A stretch of DNA of 64,000 bases from Rhodospirillales bacterium (GCA_009377525.1 WHTW01000016.1:1-64000), one strand, 5' to 3'. Positions 46,722 through 56,682 are shown, counted from the first letter of the stretch. The notes: generated by a model not told the origin, from the sequence alone. Made by a program: numbers and translations.

Positions 46722-49700
46722 ATGCTGACGGAACCGACCGTCCTGGCGCTGTCGCTGGCCTATTTGGGCCTGCTGTTCGCCGTCGCCTATTTCGGCGACC
46801 GCTACGCGCGCGACTGGTCGGCCAGCTCGGTGGCACCGGCGGTCTATGGCCTGTCGCTCGCCATCTACTGCACCTCGTGGACCTTCTACGGCTCGGTTGG
46901 CCGCGCCGCGACCAGCGGCATCGACTTCATCCTGATCTATACTGGCCCCGCCCTGGTGGTGGTCGCGGGCTATCCGATGCTGCGCAAGATGGTGCGGGCG
47001 GCCAAGCAGCACAACGTCACCTCGATCGCCGACTTCCTCGCCTCGCGCTATGGCAAGAGCCGCGCCGTGGGCGTCACCGCCACCCTGTTCGCCACGGTCG
47101 GCGTGCTGCCCTATATCGCCTTGCAGCTCCAGGCGGTGTCCTCGACCTTCAGTACCATCGCCGCTCCCACACCGCTGCCGGGAAGCATACCGGGCGTCGT
47201 GCAGACCGACACCTCCCTGATCGTCGCCGCCCTGATGGCGGTGTTCACCATCCTGTTCGGCGTGCGGCACGTACAGGCTTCCGAGCAGCATCGCGGCGTG
47301 ATGCTGGCGATCGCCTTCGAATCGGTGGTCAAGCTGCTGGCGCTGCTCGCCGTCGGACCGTTCGTGCTGTTCGTGCTGTTCAATGGGCCCGCCGATCTGC
47401 TGGCCCAGGTCGAAAGCGTGCCCGCCGTAGCCGAGCGCGTCGGCCGCGAAGGCTCGCCGTTGACTTGGGTGGTCACCACGCTCCTGTCGGCGATGGCCTT
47501 TCTTTGCCTGCCGCGCCAGTTCCACGTCGCGGTGGTCGAGCACGGCCATCCGGCGAACCTCAAGACCGCGCGCTGGCTGTTCCCGGTCTACCTCGTGCTG
47601 ATCAACCTGTTCGTCGTGCCGATTGCGGCGGCGGGCCTGCTGTTGCTCGGTCCCCAGACGAGTCCCGACCTCTACGTGCTGCAGCTTCCGCTCGCCCACG
47701 GCGAAAGCTGGCTGTCGGCCTTCGTCTTCATCGGCGGACTGTCGGCGGCGACCTCGATGGTGATCGTGGCCTGCATGGCGCTCTCCGGCATGATCGGCAA
47801 CGAGCTGGTCATGCCCTATCTGCTTCGCCGGCAGGCCGGCGTCGTGCGCGACATGGGTCCGCTGGTGGTGTTCGTGCGCCGCGCCGCCGTCGTCCTGATC
47901 CTGATGGCGGGCTATGCCTACGAGCGCATCATCTCGGGCTATCTGCCGCTTGCATCGATCGGCATGATCAGCTTCTGCGCCGTCGCCAACTTCGCGCCCG
48001 GCGTCGTGCTTGGCCTCTACTGGCGGCGCTCCCATCGCTACGGCGTCGTGGCGGGCCTGGCCGGCGGCTTCGTCGTCTGGCTCTATGCGCTCCTCCTGCC
48101 GACCCTGCGCCAGACCGCCGGCGGCGGACGCGCGGCGCCGCTCGAACCCTATCTGCCCGCGCCCTTCGCCGAGCTCGACCCGGTGGGACAGGGCTTCGTG
48201 GTCGGCATCCTGGTCAACGCGCTGCTGCTGGTCGGCGTCTCACTTCTGGTGCGGGCGCGCGGCGCCGACGCCGAGCAGGCCGACGCCTTCGTGCTGGGCG
48301 CCGAACCCGAGCAGCCGCAGCGTCAGGCACCCGCCGATACCGCGCGCATCGAGGAACTGCGCGAGCTGCTGTCGCGCTTCGTCGGCGAGGAGCGTGCGAT
48401 GCGTGCGCTGTCCGACGACCGCCTTTCGATCGAGACCGCGCTTGCCCGCACCGAGCGTATGCTCTCGGGCACCCTAGGCGCGGCTTCCGCCCGCATCGTC
48501 GTCGCCGCCTTCGGGCGGCGCGGCCGGTTGCTGCCGAAAAGCGCGCGGGCCATCATCGACGAGGCTTCGGAAGCGATCCGCTACAACTACGAGATCCTGC
48601 GCAACACGCTGGACCATGTCGGCATGGGCATCGCCGCTTTCGATCGCGATGGCCGCCTCGAGATCTTCAACGATCGCTTCACGGCCCTCCTGTCGCTCGA
48701 CGCCGACTCCGTGGCGGTCGGCGCCTCGTCGGGGCAGTTCGGCGCCGCACCCGGCGTAGTCGATTTGCTGCGCCGGCCCGAGGCGTCGCAAACGCATGAG
48801 ATCACGACCCGCGAGGGTCGCGTCATCGAGCTCAGGCTCGATCCGCTGCCGGGTGGCGGCTTTGTCGCCACCTGCAACGACGTGACGGCGAGAGTCCATA
48901 CGGCCGAGGCCTTGCGCGAGAGCGATCGCCAGCTCCGCCAGTCGACCGAGACTCTCGAGCAACGCGTCATCGAGCGCACCGCCGAGCTCGAGGCGAGCCG
49001 CGCCGAGGCCGAAGCGGCCAATCTCGGCAAGACGCGCTTCATCGCCGCCGCCAGCCACGATCTCCTGCAGCCGCTGCACGCCGCGCGGCTGTTCACGGCG
49101 GCACTGATCGATCGCGATCCCGGCAACGATCTCGGCGGCAAGATCGACACCAGCCTGGGCGCCGTGGAATCCCTGCTCGACGCGCTGCTCGACATCTCCA
49201 AGCTCGACGCCGGCGCCTTCAGGCCGGAGAAGCGGCCCTTTGCCCTGCAGCCGCTGCTCGAATCGCTCGCCACCGCCTTTGCACCGGTGGCGGCGCGCCG
49301 CGGCGTGGAGCTGGACGTGGTGCCGACGCGCGCCTTCGTCTCGACCGACGCGGGCTTCCTGCGGCGCATCCTGCAGAACCTGCTGTCCAACGCCCTGCGC
49401 TATGGCCGCGTCGAGGGGCGCGCGCCGCGCGTGCTGCTGGGTTGCCGACGGGTCGGCGATGGGCTGCGCATCGAGGTGAGGGACAACGGACCGGGCATTG
49501 CGGCCGACAAGCAGGCGATCATCTTCGATGAGTTCGTCCGCCTGCAGGCCGAGGACGATGCGTCGCGCGAGGAGCGCGGGCTGGGCCTCGGCCTCGCCAT
49601 CGTCGATCGCATCGCCCGCATGCTCGACCTGCCGGTGGGCATTGCCTCGGCGCCGGGCCGCGGCTCGACCTTCTCGGTCACCGTGCCGCGCGTCCCGGCC

Positions 49701-50159
49701 GTGGTCTCGGCTCCCGTCGCGCCTGCGGCGCCGCGGCCGACGCCGTCTGTCGAGGCGGAAAGCTTCGTGCTCTGCATCGACAACGAAGGTCGCGTGCGCG
49801 ACGCCATGGCGACCCTGCTCGGCGGCTGGGGCTGCCGCGTCGCGACGGTCGCCACGCAGGACGAGGCGCTGGATCGGGTGGCGCGCGCCGGCCGCCTGCC
49901 CGATCTCGTGCTGGCCGACCTCCATCTCGACGAAGGGCCGGACGGCCTGGAGGTGGTCGAGGCACTGCGCCGCGCCTGGGGCCGCGCGGTGCCGGCGGCG
50001 CTGGTGACCGCCGACCGCGATCCGACGCTGCGGCCGCGGGCGCGCGCGCGTCAGGTCGAGCTGTTGCACAAGCCGGTGAAGCCGGCATCGCTGCGTGCGC
50101 TGCTGCGGCTGCGCGAACGGCTCACGCCGGCGGAAGGGCCAGCCCGCGCGCTTCGATGA
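46722..50159 (+). CDS. SSS-transporter-like sensor hybrid histidine kinase (CrbS/CbrA type)
   Basis: 1145 aa. Residues ~1-490 form a sodium:solute-symporter-like domain of about 12-13 helices ([40 protein letters not shown]). A PAS-like region (~620-720) follows, with a coiled coil, then the kinase: H box [16 protein letters not shown] near 785, N box [10 protein letters not shown] near 887, and G boxes DNGPGI and GLGLAIV. A receiver near 1010-1130 has the phospho-Asp in [13 protein letters not shown] and a Lys in [10 protein letters not shown]. It likely senses acetate or a similar substrate and signals to the adjacent LuxR response regulator. Confidence 0.9.
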   Translation: MLTEPTVLALSLAYLGLLFAVAYFGDRYARDWSASSVAPAVYGLSLAIYCTSWTFYGSVGRAATSGIDFILIYTGPALVVVAGYPMLRKMVRAAKQHNVTSIADFLASRYGKSRAVGVTATLFATVGVLPYIALQLQAVSSTFSTIAAPTPLPGSIPGVVQTDTSLIVAALMAVFTILFGVRHVQASEQHRGVMLAIAFESVVKLLALLAVGPFVLFVLFNGPADLLAQVESVPAVAERVGREGSPLTWVVTTLLSAMAFLCLPRQFHVAVVEHGHPANLKTARWLFPVYLVLINLFVVPIAAAGLLLLGPQTSPDLYVLQLPLAHGESWLSAFVFIGGLSAATSMVIVACMALSGMIGNELVMPYLLRRQAGVVRDMGPLVVFVRRAAVVLILMAGYAYERIISGYLPLASIGMISFCAVANFAPGVVLGLYWRRSHRYGVVAGLAGGFVVWLYALLLPTLRQTAGGGRAAPLEPYLPAPFAELDPVGQGFVVGILVNALLLVGVSLLVRARGADAEQADAFVLGAEPEQPQRQAPADTARIEELRELLSRFVGEERAMRALSDDRLSIETALARTERMLSGTLGAASARIVVAAFGRRGRLLPKSARAIIDEASEAIRYNYEILRNTLDHVGMGIAAFDRDGRLEIFNDRFTALLSLDADSVAVGASSGQFGAAPGVVDLLRRPEASQTHEITTREGRVIELRLDPLPGGGFVATCNDVTARVHTAEALRESDRQLRQSTETLEQRVIERTAELEASRAEAEAANLGKTRFIAAASHDLLQPLHAARLFTAALIDRDPGNDLGGKIDTSLGAVESLLDALLDISKLDAGAFRPEKRPFALQPLLESLATAFAPVAARRGVELDVVPTRAFVSTDAGFLRRILQNLLSNALRYGRVEGRAPRVLLGCRRVGDGLRIEVRDNGPGIAADKQAIIFDEFVRLQAEDDASREERGLGLGLAIVDRIARMLDLPVGIASAPGRGSTFSVTVPRVPAVVSAPVAPAAPRPTPSVEAESFVLCIDNEGRVRDAMATLLGGWGCRVATVATQDEALDRVARAGRLPDLVLADLHLDEGPDGLEVVEALRRAWGRAVPAALVTADRDPTLRPRARARQVELLHKPVKPASLRALLRLRERLTPAEGPARALR

Positions 50160-50748
50160 CCGCCTGGGTGCGCGAGCGAACGCCGAGCTTGCGCAGGATC
50201 ACCGTCACATGCGCCTTCACGGTGGCTTCGCCGACGCCGAGCTTGTGGGCGATCTGCTTGTTCTGGTCGCCATGCACCATCAGCGCCAGCACGCGCCATT
50301 GCTGTGGCGTGAGCTGCGCCGCCCGTTGCGCGAAGGTGTCGGTGGGCTCGGCTTCCGGCGGCGCGAAGATCTCGCCATCGAGCACCGCGCTCACGATCCC
50401 GACGATCTCCTCGAGCGAGGCGGATTTGTCGATATAGGCGGAGGCGCCGAACTCGTAGGCGCGCCGCACGACCAGCGCTTCGCGGGCCGCCGACACGACG
50501 ATGATCGGCACGATGGGAAACTCCGAGCGCAGCAAGGCGACACCGGTGAGGCCGTCCATGCCGGGCATGTCGAGGTCGAGCAGCAGCGCGTCGGTCTCGG
50601 GTTCGCGCTCGAGCGCGGCCTGGACCTGCGTCAGGGCAGACACGGTGGAGATGCGGGCGCCGGCGAAAGCCTGGGCGAGCGCCGAAGCCAACGCATCGCG
50701 CACCATGGGATGATCATCGGCGATCAGGAAGGACGGTGCCTCGACCAT
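50122..50748 (-). CDS. LuxR/NarL-type response regulator (CrbR-like)
   Basis: 208 aa. Receiver domain with the acidic pair in FLIADDHPMVRDAL, phospho-Asp in LLLDLDMPGMDG near residue 55, and conserved Lys in IDKSAS near 103. C-terminal HTH: LTPQQWRVLALMVHGDQNKQ followed by LGVGEATVKAHVTVILRKLG near 165-195. In other bacteria CrbS/CrbR pairs control acetate use (acs, actP). Its 3' end overlaps the kinase gene by 38 bp tail to tail. Confidence 0.92.
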   Translation of the reverse strand: MVEAPSFLIADDHPMVRDALASALAQAFAGARISTVSALTQVQAALEREPETDALLLDLDMPGMDGLTGVALLRSEFPIVPIIVVSAAREALVVRRAYEFGASAYIDKSASLEEIVGIVSAVLDGEIFAPPEAEPTDTFAQRAAQLTPQQWRVLALMVHGDQNKQIAHKLGVGEATVKAHVTVILRKLGVRSRTQAVIEARGLALPPA

Positions 50749-50780
50749 GGCGTAAGCTTGGGCTTCGCTGCGGTGCGGCG

Positions 50781-52244
50781 TCAAGGCACGGCGGTGATCG
50801 GCCGGTTGCTCAGCGCGTCGTGCACGAACTCCGGCGTCTGCGCCGCGGCGTCGAGCGCCTCTCGCAACCGCGAAGCCGCCGCCTGGTCGAGCCGCTTGGG
50901 GTCTATCCGGTTGCCCGGCGGAACGCCGGCGGCGGTGTCGTCGAGCTGCTGGTCGAGGATCGCCTCGACGATCGCGCCGCGGGCCTCGATCAGCGATCGC
51001 GCGGCTTCCTTGTCGAACGCGCCTTTCGCCGCGACATCGGCAAGGCGCGCGTCGGTCCCTGTTGCCGCCGATCCCCAGGCCAGTGCCGCAGCGCGCGCTC
51101 CGGCGACGATCGGGAACAGGCCGTGCTTCTTGAGATCGATCCGGCCTTCATGGGTGCGCAGCCGTCCCAGCAGGGTGGTCGCGCTCGGCACGTGCTCGCT
51201 TGCCGCCGCAAGCACGCGCAGGAAAATCGGCGAGCTGCCGGCGGCACGCACGGCATGCTGGCGCAGGGCGCCTGCCAGTCGGCGCTCGCCGAGGATGCCG
51301 ACGAAGTCGTAGAAGATGTCGACACCGAGCAGCGCTTCCAGCTGCGGCCGCGCGATCCACGAATCGATCTGCGCCTGCCAGTCGGCGAGCGAATGGCGAA
51401 ACGAGGGGTTTCTCGCCATCACGCCGCCCTTGCAGTACGGGACGCCGGCTTCGTCGAGCAGCCGGTTGAGCCGCTCGGCGAAGGCCGCGAACCAGGCGTC
51501 GTCGCTGCGGGCGCCTTCGTGGATCAGCGCGTTGTCCTGGTCGGGCGCCAGCAGCGACTCGCCGCGGCCGGCCGACCCGAGCACGAGCAGGCACCAGGCC
51601 GCGGGCGGCTCGCCCTGTCCGGCCGACGCCATCTCGGCCAATGCCAGCTCGCCCGTGCGTGCCGTGAGATCGCGCGTGATGCCTGCGATCACCGCCGACG
51701 CCTGCGTCGCGCTGACTTCCTCGCGCCGCAGCGCGCGCACCAGGCCGGGCAGCTTGTCGTGGAGCGCGCGCAGTGCCGGGCCGTCAGCGGCAAGGGCGAT
51801 GTCGTCGCCCAGCGTGAGGGCCATTGCGGCACGCTGCTTCAGGAGCGCGGCCGTGGTGAGCATGCCGATCGGCCTGTCGTGATCGTCGACAACCGGAAGG
51901 TGCCGCACGCCAAGTCGCGTCATGCGGGCCAGTGCGCGGTAGAGCGGGGCATCGGCCTCGATGGCGTGCACGGGAGCGGTCATCGCCGCCGAGACCGGCG
52001 TGGCAAGGCCGCCGGGCCCGGAGGCGGCAACGACGCGCAGCACGTCGCGCTCCGTCACGATGCCGGCAAGGCGGCCGTCGCGCCCCAGGATGACCACCGA
52101 GCTGATGCGTTGCTCGATCATCAGCAACGTCGCGTCCATGACGGGCCGTGCGGCATCGATGGTGACGATCGGCGTCGTCATCACCTCATTGGCGCGATGC
52201 CTGTAGGGGAAGGAATCCAGCCGCTCGAGCGCTGCAGTGTCCAT
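50781..52244 (-). CDS. CBS-domain/DUF294 nucleotidyltransferase-like protein
   Basis: 487 aa. Two CBS motifs in the first ~150 residues (MTTPIVTIDAARPVMDATLL; VRHLPVVDDHDRPIGMLTTA), then the DUF294 nucleotidyltransferase core LVLGSAGRGESLLAPDQDNA near 223 (GSxGRxE with DxD), and its C-terminal helical domain. It resembles the uridylyltransferase region of GlnD. The family is repeatedly found beside DUF4212/SSS acetate-type permeases together with a DnaQ-like exonuclease, as here, but its enzymatic role is unknown. Nucleotide sensing by the CBS pair is likely. Confidence 0.88.
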   Translation of the reverse strand: MDTAALERLDSFPYRHRANEVMTTPIVTIDAARPVMDATLLMIEQRISSVVILGRDGRLAGIVTERDVLRVVAASGPGGLATPVSAAMTAPVHAIEADAPLYRALARMTRLGVRHLPVVDDHDRPIGMLTTAALLKQRAAMALTLGDDIALAADGPALRALHDKLPGLVRALRREEVSATQASAVIAGITRDLTARTGELALAEMASAGQGEPPAAWCLLVLGSAGRGESLLAPDQDNALIHEGARSDDAWFAAFAERLNRLLDEAGVPYCKGGVMARNPSFRHSLADWQAQIDSWIARPQLEALLGVDIFYDFVGILGERRLAGALRQHAVRAAGSSPIFLRVLAAASEHVPSATTLLGRLRTHEGRIDLKKHGLFPIVAGARAAALAWGSAATGTDARLADVAAKGAFDKEAARSLIEARGAIVEAILDQQLDDTAAGVPPGNRIDPKRLDQAAASRLREALDAAAQTPEFVHDALSNRPITAVP

Positions 52245-52248
52245 GGCG

Positions 52249-52911
52249 TCACGGCCGCGGTGGGCGCTGCGCGGCCGCCACGCCGCCGTAGGTCCCGTGC
52301 CCCCGGCCGATCAGACGATGCGCCAGGGCGACGAACAGGGCGGCGGCCATGTGCGCGTCGTCCGCCGCGCGGTGCCTGCGCCCTCGGTGCTCGATGCCGA
52401 GGCGGCCGAGCAGCTCGGCGAGGTCGAAATGCTCGGGCAGGTAACCGAAGGCGGCGGCGAGGCTTGCCGTATCGAAGCTAGGCGGCTCACGCCAGAGCTG
52501 GCGTGAGCGGGCCGCCTCGCGGCCGAGGATGGCGAGGTCGAAGTCGACGAAGTGGCCGACCACGACGGAGCCCGCGAGGCTGGTGGCGATCTGGCCGAAG
52601 ACCTCGCCGAACGACGGTGCACCTGCGAGCTTCCGGCGGTCGATGCCATGGACAGCGGTGGCCCGCGCCGGGACGTCGATGCCGGGGTCGATCATCAAAT
52701 CCACGGCCGGCTGCTTGGCGACCCGCAGGCCTGCGTCGATGCGGATGGCGGCGAAGGACACGACACGGTCTCGCCGGGGGTCGAGTCCAGTCGTTTCGCA
52801 ATCGATCGCCACCATCGGCAGGCGGTCGATCGGCGTGTGGACATGACCGTCCCAGTGCGCATGCGGCGTCGACCGGCGCAGGTATCGGCCGAGCGTGGCC
52901 GCAATGCTCAT
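52249..52911 (-). CDS. DnaQ-like 3'-5' exonuclease (DEDDh family)
   Basis: 220 aa. Exo I VAIDCETTGLDPRRDR near residue 34 (Asp and Glu), Exo II VVGHFVDFDLAILGREAARS near 117 (Asp), Exo III HRAADDAHMAAALFVALAHR near 180 (His and Asp). All catalytic residues of the DEDDh fold are kept. It resembles the epsilon subunit but is a stand-alone form of the type embedded in symporter loci next to DUF294 genes. The ATG overlaps the upstream stop; the gene ends 4 bp before the DUF294 start. Confidence 0.9.
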   Translation of the reverse strand: MSIAATLGRYLRRSTPHAHWDGHVHTPIDRLPMVAIDCETTGLDPRRDRVVSFAAIRIDAGLRVAKQPAVDLMIDPGIDVPARATAVHGIDRRKLAGAPSFGEVFGQIATSLAGSVVVGHFVDFDLAILGREAARSRQLWREPPSFDTASLAAAFGYLPEHFDLAELLGRLGIEHRGRRHRAADDAHMAAALFVALAHRLIGRGHGTYGGVAAAQRPPRP

Positions 52912-53516
52912 GGCGTCGTCGCGACGAGCTCGTCACGCACCACGGGCGCCACCAGCAGCCGCCTCAGGCGATCGTTGAAGGCGATCAACCCGAAGGCGAA
53001 GGCGTTGCACAGCACCATGCGGTTCTCGACAGGATCGCGCGGCGCGAAGGGCAGGGTCCCGAAGACCATGGCGCCGGTCGCCTGTGCATAGGTCTGCGGG
53101 CTTGCCGGCCCGTCGGTGCGGGCGGCGAGCCGAGCGCGCAGGGCGGCGATGTCCGCGTCCCAACCCTGCGGCCGGTGCTGCGGCACGGGATGGCTCGACA
53201 GGATCGCCGCATAAAGGTCGCCGAGGCGCGTATCGAGCTTGTCGCGCGGCGTGCCTGCCGCCTGCAGGCAGGCGTGGGTGAGCACGATCATGTCGGCCAG
53301 CGTGGAAGCAAAGCCGTCCCAGCGCGACACGGCCAGCTTCGCCTGGAAACGCGGATCGGCGAAGGCCTGCGCGCTCAGGCTGCCCAGTTCGTTGCGCGCG
53401 AAGTCGACAATCGTGCGTTGTGCGAGATGCGCCGCCTCGCCGTCGAGGAATTGTTGCAGCGCAGCAAGGTCGCGCATCTTCGGCTTGGGCAGGAAGGACT
53501 TGAGGAAGGGCAGCAT
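52908..53516 (-). CDS. Hypothetical helical protein, first gene of the leftward symporter-locus operon
   Basis: 202 aa, no named family recognised. Predicted mostly helical (MRDLAALQQFLDGEAAHLAQ near residue 14; FASTLADMIVLTHACLQAAG near 69). No signal peptide or membrane segment. The stop overlaps the DnaQ-like start, so it belongs to the same operon (this gene, exonuclease, DUF294, response regulator). It is divergent from the DUF4212/SSS permease genes with a ~225-bp region between, likely holding both promoters. Confidence 0.75.
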   Translation of the reverse strand: MLPFLKSFLPKPKMRDLAALQQFLDGEAAHLAQRTIVDFARNELGSLSAQAFADPRFQAKLAVSRWDGFASTLADMIVLTHACLQAAGTPRDKLDTRLGDLYAAILSSHPVPQHRPQGWDADIAALRARLAARTDGPASPQTYAQATGAMVFGTLPFAPRDPVENRMVLCNAFAFGLIAFNDRLRRLLVAPVVRDELVATTP

Positions 53517-53741
53517 CTCGAGGTCGGGGTCTTCGACTTTGGTCTGATTGTGGCGGCCGTGCGGCAGGGTACTCTGTTCACAGCAAGAAGCTAGGAGCGC
53601 CGCTTCACGGCGCCAAGGGGAGGACAGAGCAGAGCATGCGCGCTGCGAGTCCGCATTTCATTCGCCGCCGCCGGCTGTTGCCGGTGCGCCGGCGCACGTC
53701 CTCGCCTGACACAACGAAAGATTGAGGGAGGAGCAACAGGC

Positions 53742-54008
53742 ATGGCCGAGAAACTCAACGCTGCACAGATGCAGAGATACTGGACTCGGACCTCGCGGCT
53801 GATGTGGTCCATCTTCGTCTTGTGGATCTTCTTCAGCTTCGTCGTGCCGCTTTTCGCGGTCCAGCTCAACACCATCATAATCGCAGGCTTCCCTCTTGGC
53901 TTCTACATGGCCGCTCAGGGATCGTTGATCGCATTCGTGGTGCTATGCGTCTGGAATGCGGTCGCCCAGAACAAGATCGACGAAGAGTTCGGCGTCCACG
54001 AAGACTGA
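53742..54008 (+). CDS. DUF4212 small subunit of a sodium:solute symporter
   Basis: 88 aa with two membrane helices (LMWSIFVLWIFFSFVVPLFA at ~20-39, GSLIAFVVLCVWNAVAQNKI at ~60-79). This is the DUF4212 family, the small partner always found just before VC_2705-type symporters. Start ATG nine bases after GGGAGGAG. The gene ends 14 bp before the large symporter gene. Confidence 0.9.
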   Translation: MAEKLNAAQMQRYWTRTSRLMWSIFVLWIFFSFVVPLFAVQLNTIIIAGFPLGFYMAAQGSLIAFVVLCVWNAVAQNKIDEEFGVHED

Positions 54009-54022
54009 CCGGGAGAAGAAAC

Positions 54023-55825
54023 ATGGCTGACTCAAAAGCTGCCGGCGGGTTCATCGGCAATCTCGGCAAGATCTACGGCGGGTATGCCGGAGGCTTCATC
54101 GTCTTCACGTTGATCCTCGCCGTTCTCGAGCAGATGGGCGTGCCGAACAAGATCATCGGCTACTGCTTCGTGATCCTGACGATCGGCGTCTACGCCTATA
54201 TCGGCATCCTGTCGCGAACGATGGACTTGTCGGAATACTACGTCGCCGGCCGCAAGGTGCCGGCGCTGTACAACGGCATGGCGACCGGCGCCGACTGGAT
54301 GAGTGCCGCATCGTTCATCTCGATGGCCGGCGGCATCTATCTCGGCGGCTTCAATGCGCTGGGCTACGTGCTGGGATGGACCGGAGGCTACGTGCTGGTC
54401 GGCATCCTGCTGGCGCCCTACCTGCGCAAGTTCGGCCAGTTCACCGTGCCCGACTTCCTCGGCACGCGCTACGAGGGCAACGGCGCCAGGCTGTGCGGCG
54501 TGATCGTGCTGTTCTGCGCGTCGTTCACCTACATCGTCGCCCAGTGTTTCGGCATCGGCATCATCACCTCGCGCTTCCTCGGCATCCCGTTCGAGGTGGC
54601 GATCTTCGTCGGCCTGCTCGGCATCCTGGTGTGCTCGATGCTGGGTGGCATGCGGGCGGTGACCTGGACCCAGGTGGCACAGTACATCATCCTGATCATC
54701 TCCTACATGGTGCCGGTTGTCTGGCTGTCGACCAAGGACTACGGCATCCCGATTCCCCAGCTCACCTACGGTCAGGCACTCCAGGAGATCGCCCAGTTCG
54801 AGGCCAAGCTCGGTGTGACCAAACACTTCACCGACGCCTTCACCAACGCCCAGGGCCAGTTCACCTGGACCGAGTTCAACAACTTCTGGGCGCTGGTCCT
54901 TTGCCTGATGATCGGGACGGCCTCGCTGCCGCACATCCTGATGCGCTACTTCACGACGCCCAGCGTCCGCGAGGCGCGTACATCGGTCGCGTGGTCGATC
55001 TTCTTCATCTTCCTCCTGTACTTCACGGCGCCGGCCTATGCCGCCTTCGCGAAGCTCGAGGTCTACCAGAACGTGATCGGCCAGCCGATCGCGCAGCTCC
55101 CGGCGTGGGTCCAGAACTGGTCCCAGGTCGGCGGCCTGCTGACCATCAAGGACGCCAACAGCGACGGCATCCTGCAGCTCTCCGAGTTCGTCATCAACCA
55201 GGACATCATCGTTCTGTCGATGCCGGAGATCGCCGGCCTGCCGTACGTGGTGTCGGGGCTGGTGGCGGCCGGCGGCCTGGCCGCGGCGCTGTCCACCGCG
55301 GACGGCCTGCTGCTCGCCATCGCCAACGCGCTGAGCCACGACGTCTACTACAAGATGATCGACCCCAAGGCGTCGACGGCCCGCCGGCTGCTCGTCGCGC
55401 GCGGATTGCTGGTCGGCGTGGCGATCATCGCGGCGGCGGTCGCAGGCACGCGGCCCTCCGGCATCATCCAGATGGTGGCCTGGGCGTTCTCGCTGGCCGC
55501 GGCCGGCCTGTTCGCGCCGCTGGTGCTCGGCATCTGGTGGAAGCGCACGACCAAGATCGGCGCCATCACCGGCATGATGAGCGGCTTCGCGGTCTGCCTG
55601 TTCTACCTGGTCATGACGCGCTACGCGCCGGAGACGTTCAAGGACATGTTCGGAACCAACCTGTGGTGGGGCATCCGCAACATTTCCTCGGCATTGTTCG
55701 GCCTGCCGGTCGCGTTCGTCGTGACCTGGGTGGTCAGCCTGATGACGCCCGAGCCGTCCAAGGAGATGCAGGACTTCGTGGACTCGATCCGCGTGCCGAG
55801 GGGCGTGGTAGCGGGAGCCGCCTAA
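54023..55825 (+). CDS. Sodium:solute symporter, acetate-permease-like (VC_2705 subfamily)
   Basis: 600 aa with about 13 membrane helices. Recognisable are SEYYVAGRKVPALYNGMATG near residue 72, the SSS core (GTASLPHILMRYFTTPSVRE near 297), and GGLAAALSTADGLLLAIANA near 418. It probably imports acetate or another short carboxylate with sodium. A loop near residue 377-388 (DANSDGILQLSE, at 55151-55186) matches a canonical EF-hand calcium loop. The gene is preceded by the DUF4212 subunit and followed by a double-hairpin element and a strong terminator. Confidence 0.92.
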   Translation: MADSKAAGGFIGNLGKIYGGYAGGFIVFTLILAVLEQMGVPNKIIGYCFVILTIGVYAYIGILSRTMDLSEYYVAGRKVPALYNGMATGADWMSAASFISMAGGIYLGGFNALGYVLGWTGGYVLVGILLAPYLRKFGQFTVPDFLGTRYEGNGARLCGVIVLFCASFTYIVAQCFGIGIITSRFLGIPFEVAIFVGLLGILVCSMLGGMRAVTWTQVAQYIILIISYMVPVVWLSTKDYGIPIPQLTYGQALQEIAQFEAKLGVTKHFTDAFTNAQGQFTWTEFNNFWALVLCLMIGTASLPHILMRYFTTPSVREARTSVAWSIFFIFLLYFTAPAYAAFAKLEVYQNVIGQPIAQLPAWVQNWSQVGGLLTIKDANSDGILQLSEFVINQDIIVLSMPEIAGLPYVVSGLVAAGGLAAALSTADGLLLAIANALSHDVYYKMIDPKASTARRLLVARGLLVGVAIIAAAVAGTRPSGIIQMVAWAFSLAAAGLFAPLVLGIWWKRTTKIGAITGMMSGFAVCLFYLVMTRYAPETFKDMFGTNLWWGIRNISSALFGLPVAFVVTWVVSLMTPEPSKEMQDFVDSIRVPRGVVAGAA

Positions 55826-55949
55826 AGCATATTCCGTTCGGCTGGAAGCAGCCGAACGGAATATGCCCTGTGAAATCAGCAACTCCCGGGCGCGCGATCC
55901 CGATCAGATGGAACCGCTCGCGGTTCCATCTGATCGGGATCCGCTCTAG
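55826..55949 (+). repeat. Double-hairpin element, copy 1 (forward)
   Basis: Stem A: 18-bp perfect arms 55827-55844 and 55849-55866, loop GAAG. Then CCCTGTGAAA, a spacer, and stem B: 22-bp perfect arms 55896-55917 and 55920-55941. The element ends CCGCTCTAG. It starts at the stop codon of the symporter gene. A second copy, inverted, is at 58816-58940. Confidence 0.92.
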
Positions 55950-55973
55950 GCGGCCCGACCGACCGAAACGAGA

Positions 55974-56005
55974 GCAGGACCCCTCGCGGGGTCCTGCTTT
56001 TTTTT
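55974..56005 (+). terminator. Strong intrinsic terminator of the symporter operon
   Basis: GCAGGACCCC (55974-55983), loop TCGC, GGGGTCCTGC (55988-55997), then eight T. Perfect 10-bp GC-rich stem with a full U-tract, the clearest Rho-independent terminator in the window. Confidence 0.93.
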
Positions 56006-56044
56006 CGCGGTCGGGTTAGGGTGACGGGACGAGGAGAACGGCGC

Positions 56045-56362
56045 GTGGCATCGCAGGACATCTGGTGGAGCTACTGGTACTTCCACCTCCCCAACTATTT
56101 CCTCTCCCTGGTCTTCTATTGCCTGTTCGGCCGCTTTTTCCTGGGTTTCTTCCTGCCGCCCAGCAGCCCCAACTACATCTACCGGTCGTTCCGCTGGCTG
56201 ACGGAATGGATCTACCGGCCGGTGGCCTTCATCACGCCGTCGGCGATCCCGCCGGTCCTGGTCGCGCCGATCGCCGCATTCTGGGTCGCCGCATTGCGCG
56301 TGGTCTTCTTCATGGTGCTCCATCAGCTTGGCCTGACGCCCCGGCCACAGGCGCCGGGCTGA
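56045..56362 (+). CDS. Small membrane protein of unknown function
   Basis: 105 aa from a GTG, eight bases after GAGGAG. Two hydrophobic segments (PNYFLSLVFYCLFGRFFLGF about residues 17-36; PVLVAPIAAFWVAALRVVFF about 75-94), with many aromatic residues near the first. I do not recognise a named family; the layout recalls YggT-type proteins. It lies 2 bp before the next small membrane-protein gene, so they form a pair. Confidence 0.7.
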   Translation: MASQDIWWSYWYFHLPNYFLSLVFYCLFGRFFLGFFLPPSSPNYIYRSFRWLTEWIYRPVAFITPSAIPPVLVAPIAAFWVAALRVVFFMVLHQLGLTPRPQAPG

Positions 56363-56364
56363 CC

Positions 56365-56673
56365 ATGGACCGCAACTTCATCGTGTTCACCGTTGTCGGT
56401 ATCAGCATCTTGAACGGTCTGTTCTCGCCGTTCCTGGCGGTCGCCGTGCCGATCGCGGCGGTGCTCATGCCCGAGGTCTTCCCGCGCTCGGTCGGCTGGG
56501 TGCTGTTCTTCAGTTCGCTGCTCGTTGCATCCGGCACCCTGCTGATCTCGGGTGTTCCGGCGGCGCTCTACGAGCGCCTCGTCGACCGCGGCCGGGGTGG
56601 CAATGTCACCGTCGTCATCTGGCTGGTCGGCGCCGCGCTGCTTGCCCTGCCGGCCTTGCGGAACCTCGGGTGA
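56365..56673 (+). CDS. Small three-helix membrane protein of unknown function
   Basis: 102 aa. Three hydrophobic stretches: FIVFTVVGISILNGLFSPFL (~5-24), SVGWVLFFSSLLVASGTLLI (~42-61) and VTVVIWLVGAALLALPALRN (~82-101). It starts 2 bp after the preceding stop and is co-translated with it. No family recognised. Confidence 0.7.
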   Translation: MDRNFIVFTVVGISILNGLFSPFLAVAVPIAAVLMPEVFPRSVGWVLFFSSLLVASGTLLISGVPAALYERLVDRGRGGNVTVVIWLVGAALLALPALRNLG

Positions 56674-56682
56674 CGGTCTTGC

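Noticed and set aside
46716-48035. 439-codon minus-strand frame opposite the sensor kinase
   Set aside because: Charged low-complexity antisense translation; the plus strand has the symporter-like helices.
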